Assembly: GCA_029259815.1 (NCBI GenBank)
Contig: JAJDEJ010000077.1
Span: forward strand, 1 to 32,462
Direction: 5' to 3'
Length of the DNA stretch: 32,462 nt
From: Planctomycetaceae bacterium
GTDB taxonomy: Bacteria > Planctomycetota > Planctomycetia > Planctomycetales > Planctomycetaceae
Under the pieces are notes generated by a model. That model worked only from the letters and a program-made list of their open reading frames with translations. It ran no database searches and was not told the DNA's origin. The position numbers and the translations under genes were made by a program. Shown piece after piece: positions 16,346 to 23,446 of this stretch; the first letter of the stretch is position 1, and each line of letters starts with the position of its first letter.

Positions 16346-17482
16346 ATGACTCGCACAGTCACGACCTTGATCGCGGTCGTTTTCGTTTCGCCGGCTCTGG
16401 CCGAGCCACCTTCAAAGGCGGACCGAAAGCCGGTCGTCCTGACAGAACAAGGACGGCAGGTGCATCAGGCTGGTTTGCTTTTCGACGGACACAACGACCT
16501 GCCGTGGCAGATGCGAGAGATCGGCAGTTCATCGTTTGATGTGTTCGATATTCGTCTCCATCAGCCGAAGCTCCACACCGACATCAATCGCTTGCGAAAA
16601 GGGGGCGTCAATGCTCAATTCTGGTCGGTCTACGTGCCTGCCGAGACCGCTCAGTCCGGCGATGCTCTGCTGCAGACGATTCAGCAGATTGAATTGGTCC
16701 AGAATATGGTCAAGCGATATCCGGACGTCTTCGAGATGGCCAGGAATGCCAATGACGTCGAACGCATTGCGAAGTCAGGGAAGATCGCCAGCATGATGGG
16801 GATTGAAGGTGGGTATGCCATCGAATCGTCGCTCGGCAACATTCAGCGGTTGTATGACCTTGGATGCCGCTACATGACATTGACCCACTCGAAGTCTTTG
16901 GAATGGGCGGACTCTGCCACCGACGAACCGATCTCGGGCGGTCTCTCAGAATTCGGCAAAGATGTGATTCGGGAAATGAATCGAGTGGGAATGCTGGTCG
17001 ACCTGTCCCATGTGTCGGTCGACTGCATGAGAGCATCGCTGAACGTCACAGAATCGCCCGTCATCTTCTCGCATTCTTCGGCTCGGGCGATCACCAACCT
17101 GCCACGAAACGTGCCGGACGATGTCTTGAAAATGGTACCAGCAAACGGAGGAGTCGTGATGGTCAATTTCTATTCGAAGTTTGTGATCCCCACTGAACTC
17201 CTCGAGAAAGATGAGCAGGCGCGAGGCTCGATTCACGACGTCGTCGACCATATCGAACACATCATCCGTGTCGCAGGCATCGACCATGTGGGCCTGGGGT
17301 CTGACTTTGACGGAGTTCCTTACCTTCCTGTGCAATTGGAGGATGTCTCGACTTATCCTCTGATTACACAAGAGCTGTTGAATCGTGGACACACCCGTTT
17401 GGACATTCACAAGTTGCTCGGCGGCAATGTCCTGAGAGCTCTGCGAACGGCGGAGTTCCGAATGGTCAAAGAACCTCGCTGA
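16346..17482 (+). CDS. Exported membrane-dipeptidase-family (M19) zinc peptidase
   Basis: The 378-residue protein starts at ATG 16346, with GAGG about 8 nt upstream and a clear signal peptide (MTRTVTTLIAVVFVSPALA). The frame is open further up to 16238, where an ATG overlaps the previous stop, but that would bury the signal sequence. Family M19 motifs are complete: DGHNDLP (HxD zinc ligands), MGIEGGYAIE (bridging Glu), DLSHVS and FSHSSAR (His ligands), and DHVGLGSDFDG. M19 enzymes hydrolyse dipeptides, often with a D-residue at the C-terminal position, including D-Ala-D-Ala and L-Ala-D-Glu-type products of cell-wall turnover. Location just after the serine hydrolase and near the MurQ fusion supports peptidoglycan-peptide recovery. 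It lacks an obvious anchor, so it is probably periplasmic. Confidence 0.9.
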   Translation: MTRTVTTLIAVVFVSPALAEPPSKADRKPVVLTEQGRQVHQAGLLFDGHNDLPWQMREIGSSSFDVFDIRLHQPKLHTDINRLRKGGVNAQFWSVYVPAETAQSGDALLQTIQQIELVQNMVKRYPDVFEMARNANDVERIAKSGKIASMMGIEGGYAIESSLGNIQRLYDLGCRYMTLTHSKSLEWADSATDEPISGGLSEFGKDVIREMNRVGMLVDLSHVSVDCMRASLNVTESPVIFSHSSARAITNLPRNVPDDVLKMVPANGGVVMVNFYSKFVIPTELLEKDEQARGSIHDVVDHIEHIIRVAGIDHVGLGSDFDGVPYLPVQLEDVSTYPLITQELLNRGHTRLDIHKLLGGNVLRALRTAEFRMVKEPR

Positions 17483-17510
17483 CGTGGAAATCTCTCGAAT
17501 CGTGACGTTT

Positions 17511-17822
17511 CTAGGTCCGTTGAGTTCCTCGATCCGACGCGGGCGGATCAGCAACATTCATCAGTGTTCGAACGGTGTGCTGGTCCAGAGAATCTTGAAT
17601 AACCATGTGTTCACCGCACCAGCTTGATTTCAGCCGTGCTGCGTCCCAAATGTCTTGGTAAACAGCACGGAGGCGAGTCAAAACAGCCAACAACTCGGAA
17701 CAAGAAACGTACGCTCTCTTGGCATCAGAGCCCATATAGGGGTTCGTCATGACCGCGCTGGCGAGGACCGTGGATCGCCGCCGGAGAAAGGACTCTCTCG
17801 CCATCTGTTCGACGACCATCAT
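17511..17822 (-). CDS. Hypothetical small protein, doubtful
   Basis: This 103-residue frame starts at a double ATG and reads MMVVEQMARESFLRRRSTVLASAVM at the N-terminus, with a middle 'ELLAVLTRLRAVYQDIWDAARLKSSWCGEHMVIQDSLDQHTVRTLMNVADPP'. The second half has the helical, hydrophobically patterned look of a real protein. I do not recognise a family, and no good SD precedes it. The DNA for SLDQHTV is matched by 19 identical bases in the scar at 5366-5384, so both may be fragments of one repeated gene. It ends 28 bp past the M19 stop, convergently. A decayed gene end is as likely as a functional small gene. Confidence 0.3.
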   Translation of the reverse strand: MMVVEQMARESFLRRRSTVLASAVMTNPYMGSDAKRAYVSCSELLAVLTRLRAVYQDIWDAARLKSSWCGEHMVIQDSLDQHTVRTLMNVADPPASDRGTQRT

Positions 17823-18132
17823 GAGCCTGCCGTGGCAGGACTGTCTGCGGTCGGTCGACGAAATCCTGAGCGAGTTTCCACGATCCAGCGATTCTCGACA
17901 ATCACTTCCAGATCGCTGACATTCCTATTTGGCAACTATGCCAAGTCAGTGGGTTGAAAGCAGTTGTGCGTGACGATCTGGAGGTTCGAGACTCCTGTCC
18001 TTGAACTCGTTTTTTGTCACTTGATTCGTGGCATTGAGCGATGTCGGACAAAACGACATCGTGACACCAGCGCCAGCGACCTCTTGTCAACTTCTGAATG
18101 GAGACGGTTTCATGTCGTGGTAGGTCAACTTT
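17823..18132. other. Gap without a gene, containing a bulged hairpin at 17916-17949
   Basis: No supported gene is visible. TTGGCA (17929-17934) pairs with TGCCAA (17939-17944) over a 4-nt loop. The outer arms CTGAC (17916-17920) and GTCAG (17945-17949) also pair, leaving an 8-nt bulge on one side. No run of T follows, so it is not a canonical intrinsic terminator. It sits downstream of the ATP-grasp operon's last stop and could end or stabilise that transcript. Confidence 0.35.
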
Positions 18133-19176
18133 CTACAAGGTCGCCATATCGACGTTGTCGAAGTTGCGACCGTAATACTCCATGTATTGAACTTTCCGTT
18201 CGATGGCTTCAATCACGTTTATTGAAAAGTTGGTCTTCTGAAACTGTTGTGCGCTGCCCAGTCCGCCGGGACTGAAGACGTTGATCTCCATCAGTTTGTC
18301 GCCGACGATGTCCAAACCGACCAGGAACATCCCATCCTGAACAAGTTTCGGCCGGACAATTTCAGCGATCTGCAGAGCGGTCTTGTCGATTTCGGCCGTA
18401 GCCTTCTGGCCACCCGCGTGGATGTTGCTGCGCATATCGTCGCCACTTCGCACTCGACGGAACGCAGCGTACTTTCCTTTCACACGAAGTGGCCGACCGT
18501 TCATCACGAACAAACGCGTGTCGCCCACCTCTGCAGCCTTCAAATACTCTTGCGCAATCACGAAACCGTCTCGGCTCACAGCGTCGATCATCTGGTTAAG
18601 GTTCGGGATGTCTTCCTTTCGGACAAGGAAGACGCTTGCTCCACCGGAACCCTGCAGCGGTTTGATGACCATCGTGCCCTCTTCTTTCGCAAAGTGCTTA
18701 ATCTCGTCGCGGTCGCGGGTGATCAATGTCCGTGGGCGTACTTCTTCCGGGAAAAGCTGGAAGTACATTTTGCTGGACGCCTTCGCCAAACCGTTGGGGT
18801 CGCTCAACACAATGACGCCATGCCTCATTGCAGTCCGGGCAAACTCAGCGGCGACGGTACTGGCCCAGGGTCGACTCAGATAATCGTCCGAAGGAACGTT
18901 CCTAAGGACCAACGCGTCGAGTTCGTCGACCGTGATTCGCCGTTTGACGGCATTCTTGCCGTGGAGGTCGGCCGTGTAGGTGTCGGAATTCTTGTACTTC
19001 TGTTTGGGAACAGAAGTGGCTCTTGCGCGCACCATGTCGTCCGTGTCATACGCCAGATCTCCGACTCCCATCACCCACACTTCGTGACCGCGATTTACGG
19101 CAGCCTGGCCTAGCCGGCTCGTCGTGAACTTTCCCTCTTCCGTCTTGACATCGTTGACGATAAATCCAATGCGCAT
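18133..19176 (-). CDS. GshB/RimK-like ATP-grasp ligase, third paralogue of the operon
   Basis: The protein has 347 residues starting MRIGFIVNDVK. An ATG two codons upstream (19182) directly abuts the AAGGA, whereas the ATG at 19176 has a 6-nt spacer and aligns with its paralogue, so 19176 is chosen. It shows a glutathione-synthetase-like N-domain, then the ATP-grasp core: VLSDPNGLAKASSKMY, VIKPLQGSGGASVF (ATP lysine and Gly loop), AQEYLKAAEVGDTRLFVMNG, and VGLDIVGDKLMEINVFSPGG with the metal-binding Asp, Glu and Asn. Such enzymes form a peptide or amide bond through an acyl-phosphate. It is roughly three-quarters identical by eye to the gene before it (19297-20343), a clear tandem duplication. 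It ends in the shared tail NFDNVDMATL. Substrates are unknown; true glutathione synthesis is doubtful because no GshA is seen and there are three copies. Confidence 0.9.
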   Translation of the reverse strand: MRIGFIVNDVKTEEGKFTTSRLGQAAVNRGHEVWVMGVGDLAYDTDDMVRARATSVPKQKYKNSDTYTADLHGKNAVKRRITVDELDALVLRNVPSDDYLSRPWASTVAAEFARTAMRHGVIVLSDPNGLAKASSKMYFQLFPEEVRPRTLITRDRDEIKHFAKEEGTMVIKPLQGSGGASVFLVRKEDIPNLNQMIDAVSRDGFVIAQEYLKAAEVGDTRLFVMNGRPLRVKGKYAAFRRVRSGDDMRSNIHAGGQKATAEIDKTALQIAEIVRPKLVQDGMFLVGLDIVGDKLMEINVFSPGGLGSAQQFQKTNFSINVIEAIERKVQYMEYYGRNFDNVDMATL

Positions 19177-19216
19177 TGCCATTCCTTTCGTCCGTATTAG
19201 TCAGTCACGCCCCCGG

Positions 19217-19248
19217 CAGTACGCCAACCTCGGCCAGTTGGCGTACTG
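19217..19248. repeat. Perfect 12-bp inverted repeat between ATP-grasp paralogues
   Basis: CAGTACGCCAAC (19217-19228) and its exact reverse complement (19237-19248) flank an 8-nt loop in the 114-120 bp between ATP-grasp genes 2 and 3. A 7-bp direct repeat, GTCACGC, brackets the hairpin (19204-19210 and 19250-19256), like a target-site duplication around a tiny palindromic element. In the operon transcript it would form a stable hairpin that could stop, attenuate or protect mRNA. No T-run follows it on the minus strand. Confidence 0.65.
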
Positions 19249-19296
19249 TGTCACGCGAGTCCGAGTTCGTCAGAGTCGCTGCTATCATCGGCTTGC

Positions 19297-20343
19297 TCAC
19301 AGCGTACAAAGATCCACATTGTCAAAGTTGCGACCGTAGTACTGCATGTAATTCGCTTTGCGTTCAAGCGCGCCGATGACGTATTTGTTGAAGTTGACCT
19401 TCGTGAACTTTTGCGCGCTACCGAGCCCGCCGGGGCTGAACACGTTGATCTCCATCAGCTTGTCGCCGACAATATCCAAACCGACCAGAAACATGCCGTC
19501 CTGAACCAGCTTGGGCCGCACAATTTCGGCAATTTTAAGGTCCTTCTCGGTGATTTCCGCAGCGGCCAACTTGCCACCAGCATGGATGTTGCTGCGCATA
19601 TCGTCGCCGCCGCGCGTCCGTCGGAAGGCAGCATACTTGCCTTTGACTTGCAATGGTCTTCCATTCATCACAAACAACCGCATGTCACCGTCTTTCGCCG
19701 CTTCCAAGTACTCCTGGCAAATGACGAAGCCATCGCGGCTGACCGCGTCAATCATCTGATTGAGATTCGGGATGTCACTTTTTTCCACGAGGAACACACT
19801 GGCACCGCCGGAGCCCTGCATCGGTTTCAGCACGCACCTGCCCTCTTCTTTCGCAAACGCCTTGATCTCGTCCCGGTCACGCGTAATCAGTGTGCGTGGG
19901 CGGACTTCTTCGGGGAACAGTTGGAAGTACATCTTGGTGTTTGCTTTGGCGAGTCCGTTCGGATCGTTCACCACAATGACGCCGTGACGCATGGCCACGC
20001 GACCAAACTCCGCCGCAGTCGTTGCCGCCCAGGGCCGCCTGAGGTAGTCGTCCGATGGCACGTTGCGGAGCATCAAAACGTCCAACTCATCGATCGTGAT
20101 GCGTTGCTTCACCCCCTTTGGACCCTGCAGATCTTTGATGTAAGTCTCCTGGGAAGTGTACTTCTTGTCCTTGGGCGCAGATCGCGCACGAGCACGAACG
20201 AGTTCATCGGGATCGTAAGCCACATCGCCGACACCGATCATATAAGACTCGTGCCCCTGTTTGTGGGCTTCGTGAGCCAGTCGCACCGTCGTGAAACCTT
20301 TTTCTTCGGTCATCACGTCGTTGACAATAAATCCGATCTTCAT
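19297..20343 (-). CDS. GshB/RimK-like ATP-grasp ligase, second paralogue of the operon
   Basis: The protein has 348 residues starting MKIGFIVNDVMTEEKGFTTVRLAHEA; AAGGA lies 7 nt before the ATG. The catalytic elements are intact: VNDPNGLAKANTKMY, VLKPMQGSGGASVFLV, CQEYLEAAKDGDMRLFVMNG, and VGLDIVGDKLMEINVFSPGG. It differs from the third copy mainly in the N-domain and in the segment around 'KDKKYTSQETYIKDLQGPKGVKQR', the region likely to help choose the acceptor. It ends NFDNVDLCTL, where the third copy has MATL. It is the fifth gene of the minus-strand operon, 68 bp after the first ATP-grasp gene. The likely activity is ATP-dependent addition of an amino acid to a carboxylate in the cytosol; the substrate cannot be inferred. 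Confidence 0.9.
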   Translation of the reverse strand: MKIGFIVNDVMTEEKGFTTVRLAHEAHKQGHESYMIGVGDVAYDPDELVRARARSAPKDKKYTSQETYIKDLQGPKGVKQRITIDELDVLMLRNVPSDDYLRRPWAATTAAEFGRVAMRHGVIVVNDPNGLAKANTKMYFQLFPEEVRPRTLITRDRDEIKAFAKEEGRCVLKPMQGSGGASVFLVEKSDIPNLNQMIDAVSRDGFVICQEYLEAAKDGDMRLFVMNGRPLQVKGKYAAFRRTRGGDDMRSNIHAGGKLAAAEITEKDLKIAEIVRPKLVQDGMFLVGLDIVGDKLMEINVFSPGGLGSAQKFTKVNFNKYVIGALERKANYMQYYGRNFDNVDLCTL

Positions 20344-20378
20344 TGGAAAATCCTTTCAATGGTTGAACGTAAGTAAGG

Positions 20379-20393
20379 CAGGTTTCAAACCTG
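20379..20393. repeat. Short palindrome between ATP-grasp genes 1 and 2
   Basis: CAGGTTT and AAACCTG are separated by one base. The site lies in the 68-bp gap between the two genes and is preceded by GTAAGTAAGG on the plus strand. It could be a small intergenic repeat or a weak mRNA hairpin; only one copy was noticed here. Confidence 0.4.
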
Positions 20394-20411
20394 TCCGACA
20401 ACGAATCATGC

Positions 20412-21443
20412 TCAAAGTGTCGCCAGCTCCACGTTGCTGAAGTTGCGACGGTAGTACTTCATGTAATCAACTTTCCGTTCCAGCGCTTCGAGCACGGCGT
20501 GCGTAAAGTTGACCTTCTCAAACTTCTGAGCGCTGCCGAATCCACCGGGGCTGAAGACATTGATCTCCATCAATTTGTCGCCGACGATGTCCAGGCCAAC
20601 AAGAAACATGCCATCTTCCACCAAGCGAGGACGCACCATTTCGGCAAGGCGAAAGTCCGTGTCGTTCAGTTCTGCACGGCGCAGCTTGCCACCAGCGTGA
20701 ATGTTGCTGCGAATGTCGTCTCCCGAGCGGACTCGACGGAAGGCGGCGTACTTGCCATTGTGTCGCAGGGGCATGCCGTTCATGAGAAACAAACGCGTGT
20801 CGCCATCAGCGGCTGCGGGCAGATACTCCTGCGCCATCACGTAGCCGTCTCGGCTCACTGATTCAAAGATGTCTTCCAAGTTGCGTTCTTCATCCTTCCG
20901 CACGATGAAAACACCGGCCCCGCCCGAACCTTGCAGCGGTTTGAGGATCACAGTCCCTTCTTCATCGATAAACTTTGCGATACGGTCCAGGCTTCTGGTG
21001 ACCAACGTTCGTGGCCGCACGCTTTCGGGAAACGTTTGCAGATACAGTTTGTTCATGGCCTTGGCCAGACCGTTCGGATCGTTGAGGACGATCACGCCGT
21101 GGCGCATCGCCAATCGTCCGAAATGGATGCCCGCCGACTGTGCCCAGGCTTTTTGCGCCGATGGATTACTCCGCAACAGCATCACGTCCAGGTCGTCAAG
21201 CGTGATCCATTGATTGATGGCCTTGTCGCTCTTGAAGGCAGCGAGAAACTTTTCCGAGGTGTAGCGACCTGGCGGGACTGTTCGGGCGAACGCGCCGATC
21301 GTGTCGTCGGGGTTGTAGGCCAGATTGCCCGAGCTCATGACCCAGACTTCATGGCCCATGTTGATCGCGTCGGCGGCCAGACGGTAGGTGGTCGCACCAG
21401 CTTCATTGCTGTCCATCACGTTGACCACGATTCCCAATCTCAT
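20412..21443 (-). CDS. GshB/RimK-like ATP-grasp ligase, first paralogue of the operon
   Basis: The 343-residue protein starts MRLGIVVNVMDSNEAGATTYRLA; CGGAG stands 7 nt before the ATG, which overlaps the stop of the preceding DUF1704 gene as ATGA (21440-21443). Motifs are VLNDPNGLAKAMNKLY (about 119-134), ILKPLQGSGGAGVF (166-179), AQEYLPAAADGDTRLFLMNG, and VGLDIVGDKLMEINVFSPGG with Asp285, Glu293 and Asn295 as metal ligands. All three ATP-grasp copies keep these residues, so all look active. This copy is the most divergent of the three, particularly in residues 1-110, and has Phe in SPGGFGSAQKF where the others have Leu. It ends NFSNVELATL. Its coupling to the metallopeptidase-like gene suggests that the two products work on the same molecule. 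Confidence 0.9.
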   Translation of the reverse strand: MRLGIVVNVMDSNEAGATTYRLAADAINMGHEVWVMSSGNLAYNPDDTIGAFARTVPPGRYTSEKFLAAFKSDKAINQWITLDDLDVMLLRSNPSAQKAWAQSAGIHFGRLAMRHGVIVLNDPNGLAKAMNKLYLQTFPESVRPRTLVTRSLDRIAKFIDEEGTVILKPLQGSGGAGVFIVRKDEERNLEDIFESVSRDGYVMAQEYLPAAADGDTRLFLMNGMPLRHNGKYAAFRRVRSGDDIRSNIHAGGKLRRAELNDTDFRLAEMVRPRLVEDGMFLVGLDIVGDKLMEINVFSPGGFGSAQKFEKVNFTHAVLEALERKVDYMKYYRRNFSNVELATL

Positions 21444-23446
21444 CCTACGACTCCGTTCGTTAGTGTGGATTGACTCACCAGGTCCAGGACGGAGACGTTC
21501 TTTTGTCGCAGGAATTCGAGCCGTTTGATGGCCGCTGCATCGAGCAAGTAGCGAGGCACAATCGGGACTGGCTTCAAGACCTCGCGATACTGAAGATCCT
21601 TGATGATCGGAATGTGCTCCACGGCAATTTTGCCGACGACTAACGGTTCGAGTTGACCTCCGCCTTGCACGTATCTCAGGACTGCATAAAGTCCTCGCAG
21701 ATAGACCGCATCCTTCGTGAGTCCGCCGCCACGATACACTCGAAGGGCGACCGTGTAAGCCTGCTTCGCTTCCAGCGAGAATTCCTTTGTGAGCCGATGA
21801 TACGTCTCGGGAAACTTGGCACCGGCAACCAAATCGTGGACGGCGGCCACGCGCGCCGCCAGCAGACGCAAGCGACTCAGGCTTAACCCCCCGACGAGGT
21901 ATTCGGAGAGAACGGCAAGGCCTTCCTGCAATCCGTCGTAACCCGCCAGCCCCACTCGCAAGAGTCCCAATGGCTGTTGTGCGCCGTTGTAGTATGTCAC
22001 CAGGTGTGTGCCGATCTCATGTTGCAGGAGCGCTTGAGCACGTTCTCGGGAAATCGACAACTCGCGGCCGATGAGCAGGTTACCACCCGTGCAGAGCAAA
22101 CCGCTGTAGATGTCCTCGCGGACGATGGCTTGGGCCGTAAAACTCGGAAGCTGAGATTGATAGTCACGGATCTCCTTGTTGGCCAATTCAGCAAACTCTC
22201 CGGCAGTGAGCTGCTCTTTCTTTTCGCCGACGGGGTCGGAAGGAAACTGAAGAATCTCCTGAGCCAGTGTCAGCAGTTCTGGTTCGACTCCGCCAAAGAC
22301 TTGAAGACTGCCGGGGAGAAATCGCGGCGTACCAATATCCGCCAACATCGTAATCTGCCGATCCAATTCGTCCTGGGTTTGCCGCAGCAAGTGGGAGAGG
22401 GTCGGGTCTTCGACCTGTTCAGTAGGAATCTGCAGCAGCCATCGTTTCAAGAGCAGAGGATCATTGTCGAGTGGACGGTATTCAAACTGGGGCGTTGAAC
22501 GAAAATCTGACTGTTGAAACTCGTGCCAGGAACGCTCGGCATTCACAGGAGTGAGTTGCAGCAGGAACTTGAACTTTCCGCTGACCTCTGTCAACTGTCT
22601 GTCGACTTCCCAGACGAGCTTCGGCAATGATTTGCGGCCCAGAGCGAAGTAATGTTGGGGGCGCAGATTTGTTCGATTGCGTGCGAATGCATAGAACGCC
22701 TTCTTGAGCGATCGCCCGACACCACGGCACAACTTTCGCAGCACATCAGGGTAGACCTCGCCCGTCTCCCGGTCGCGATAGATGGGGGCGATTTCAAGCC
22801 CCACCACAGAGCAGTTGATCTCCTCGGCTTCAGCAAGCGAAATCAGCGGCATCATGTTCAGTGGGTGGTTTTCGGCATCCAGCACCACTGCAGATGCAGC
22901 TTTGCGGTGGTGAACTTTGATTCGCTGTAGGTCGTAAGCGAGCGTGGCACATGTCCCTTCGGGACGGTGGGAGACCCGTGTGAGGATCCGGAACGCGGGT
23001 GTCGGCAACTGGAATTCACCTGTCGGCTTGTGGGCTGGCAGAGTGACTTCCGAGTCCTCTCCAGACCAGATCTCCAGGATCAGGAATCCCCCCCATTTCC
23101 GCGAGACAGTTTCGGCGATGCGATGCACCAACGGCGCCAAACCCTGCCGCACAGGAGCGTCGCCGGGCGCTGTCAAGAACGCCGCTTCTGCATGCACGAA
23201 CAACTCAGTCCCGGCGTCCGCTCGCTGCGGATCTCGTCGATAGATGCACAAGAATGGCAAAGCACGATCAATGTTCAATCTGCCGCCACCCGGAAGTTTC
23301 CGTTTCACAGGTTTGTCATCCACCAACCGCGCGCAGACATCGTCCACGAACTCGCGTGAAATCTGCTCGTGCTCTGTCAGTTGATGTGTGACCACCGGGG
23401 AGTTTTCTCGTTGGGTTACGTGAGTACGAGATCTTGAAGAGAACAA
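21440..23446 (-). CDS. DUF1704 (QEGLA-motif) HEXXXH putative metallopeptidase, second copy
   Basis: The frame gives 668 residues from a TTG at 23446. A GTG at 23395 is an alternative start; neither has a convincing SD, so the N-terminus is uncertain. Residue numbers count from the TTG. The C-terminal half holds 'LLQHEIGTHLVTYYNG' with H476-E477-x-x-x-H481, and 'GYDGLQEGLAVLSEYLVGGL' with Q507-E508, the QEGLA motif. HEXXXH followed about 30 residues later by a Glu is the zinc site of DUF1704 proteins, whose animal relatives (KIAA0895/MATCAP) are tubulin tyrosine carboxypeptidases. Bacterial members carry the label 'flavohemoglobin expression-modulating QEGLA protein', which says little about activity. 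No signal peptide is seen, so it should be cytosolic. It overlaps the upstream copy by 31 bp and the ATP-grasp gene by 4 bp. Confidence 0.85.
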   Translation of the reverse strand: MFSSRSRTHVTQRENSPVVTHQLTEHEQISREFVDDVCARLVDDKPVKRKLPGGGRLNIDRALPFLCIYRRDPQRADAGTELFVHAEAAFLTAPGDAPVRQGLAPLVHRIAETVSRKWGGFLILEIWSGEDSEVTLPAHKPTGEFQLPTPAFRILTRVSHRPEGTCATLAYDLQRIKVHHRKAASAVVLDAENHPLNMMPLISLAEAEEINCSVVGLEIAPIYRDRETGEVYPDVLRKLCRGVGRSLKKAFYAFARNRTNLRPQHYFALGRKSLPKLVWEVDRQLTEVSGKFKFLLQLTPVNAERSWHEFQQSDFRSTPQFEYRPLDNDPLLLKRWLLQIPTEQVEDPTLSHLLRQTQDELDRQITMLADIGTPRFLPGSLQVFGGVEPELLTLAQEILQFPSDPVGEKKEQLTAGEFAELANKEIRDYQSQLPSFTAQAIVREDIYSGLLCTGGNLLIGRELSISRERAQALLQHEIGTHLVTYYNGAQQPLGLLRVGLAGYDGLQEGLAVLSEYLVGGLSLSRLRLLAARVAAVHDLVAGAKFPETYHRLTKEFSLEAKQAYTVALRVYRGGGLTKDAVYLRGLYAVLRYVQGGGQLEPLVVGKIAVEHIPIIKDLQYREVLKPVPIVPRYLLDAAAIKRLEFLRQKNVSVLDLVSQSTLTNGVVG

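Noticed and set aside
17975-17997. tRNA T-arm-like string GGAGGTTCGAGACTCC
   Set aside because: The five-base T-stem does not pair properly around the TTCGAGA loop and no acceptor, D or anticodon arms can be placed around it.
18247-20376. Long plus-strand frames of 288 and 321 residues opposite the ATP-grasp genes
   Set aside because: They resemble each other only because the genes beneath are duplicated; no recognisable motifs, and the minus-strand ligases explain the sequence.
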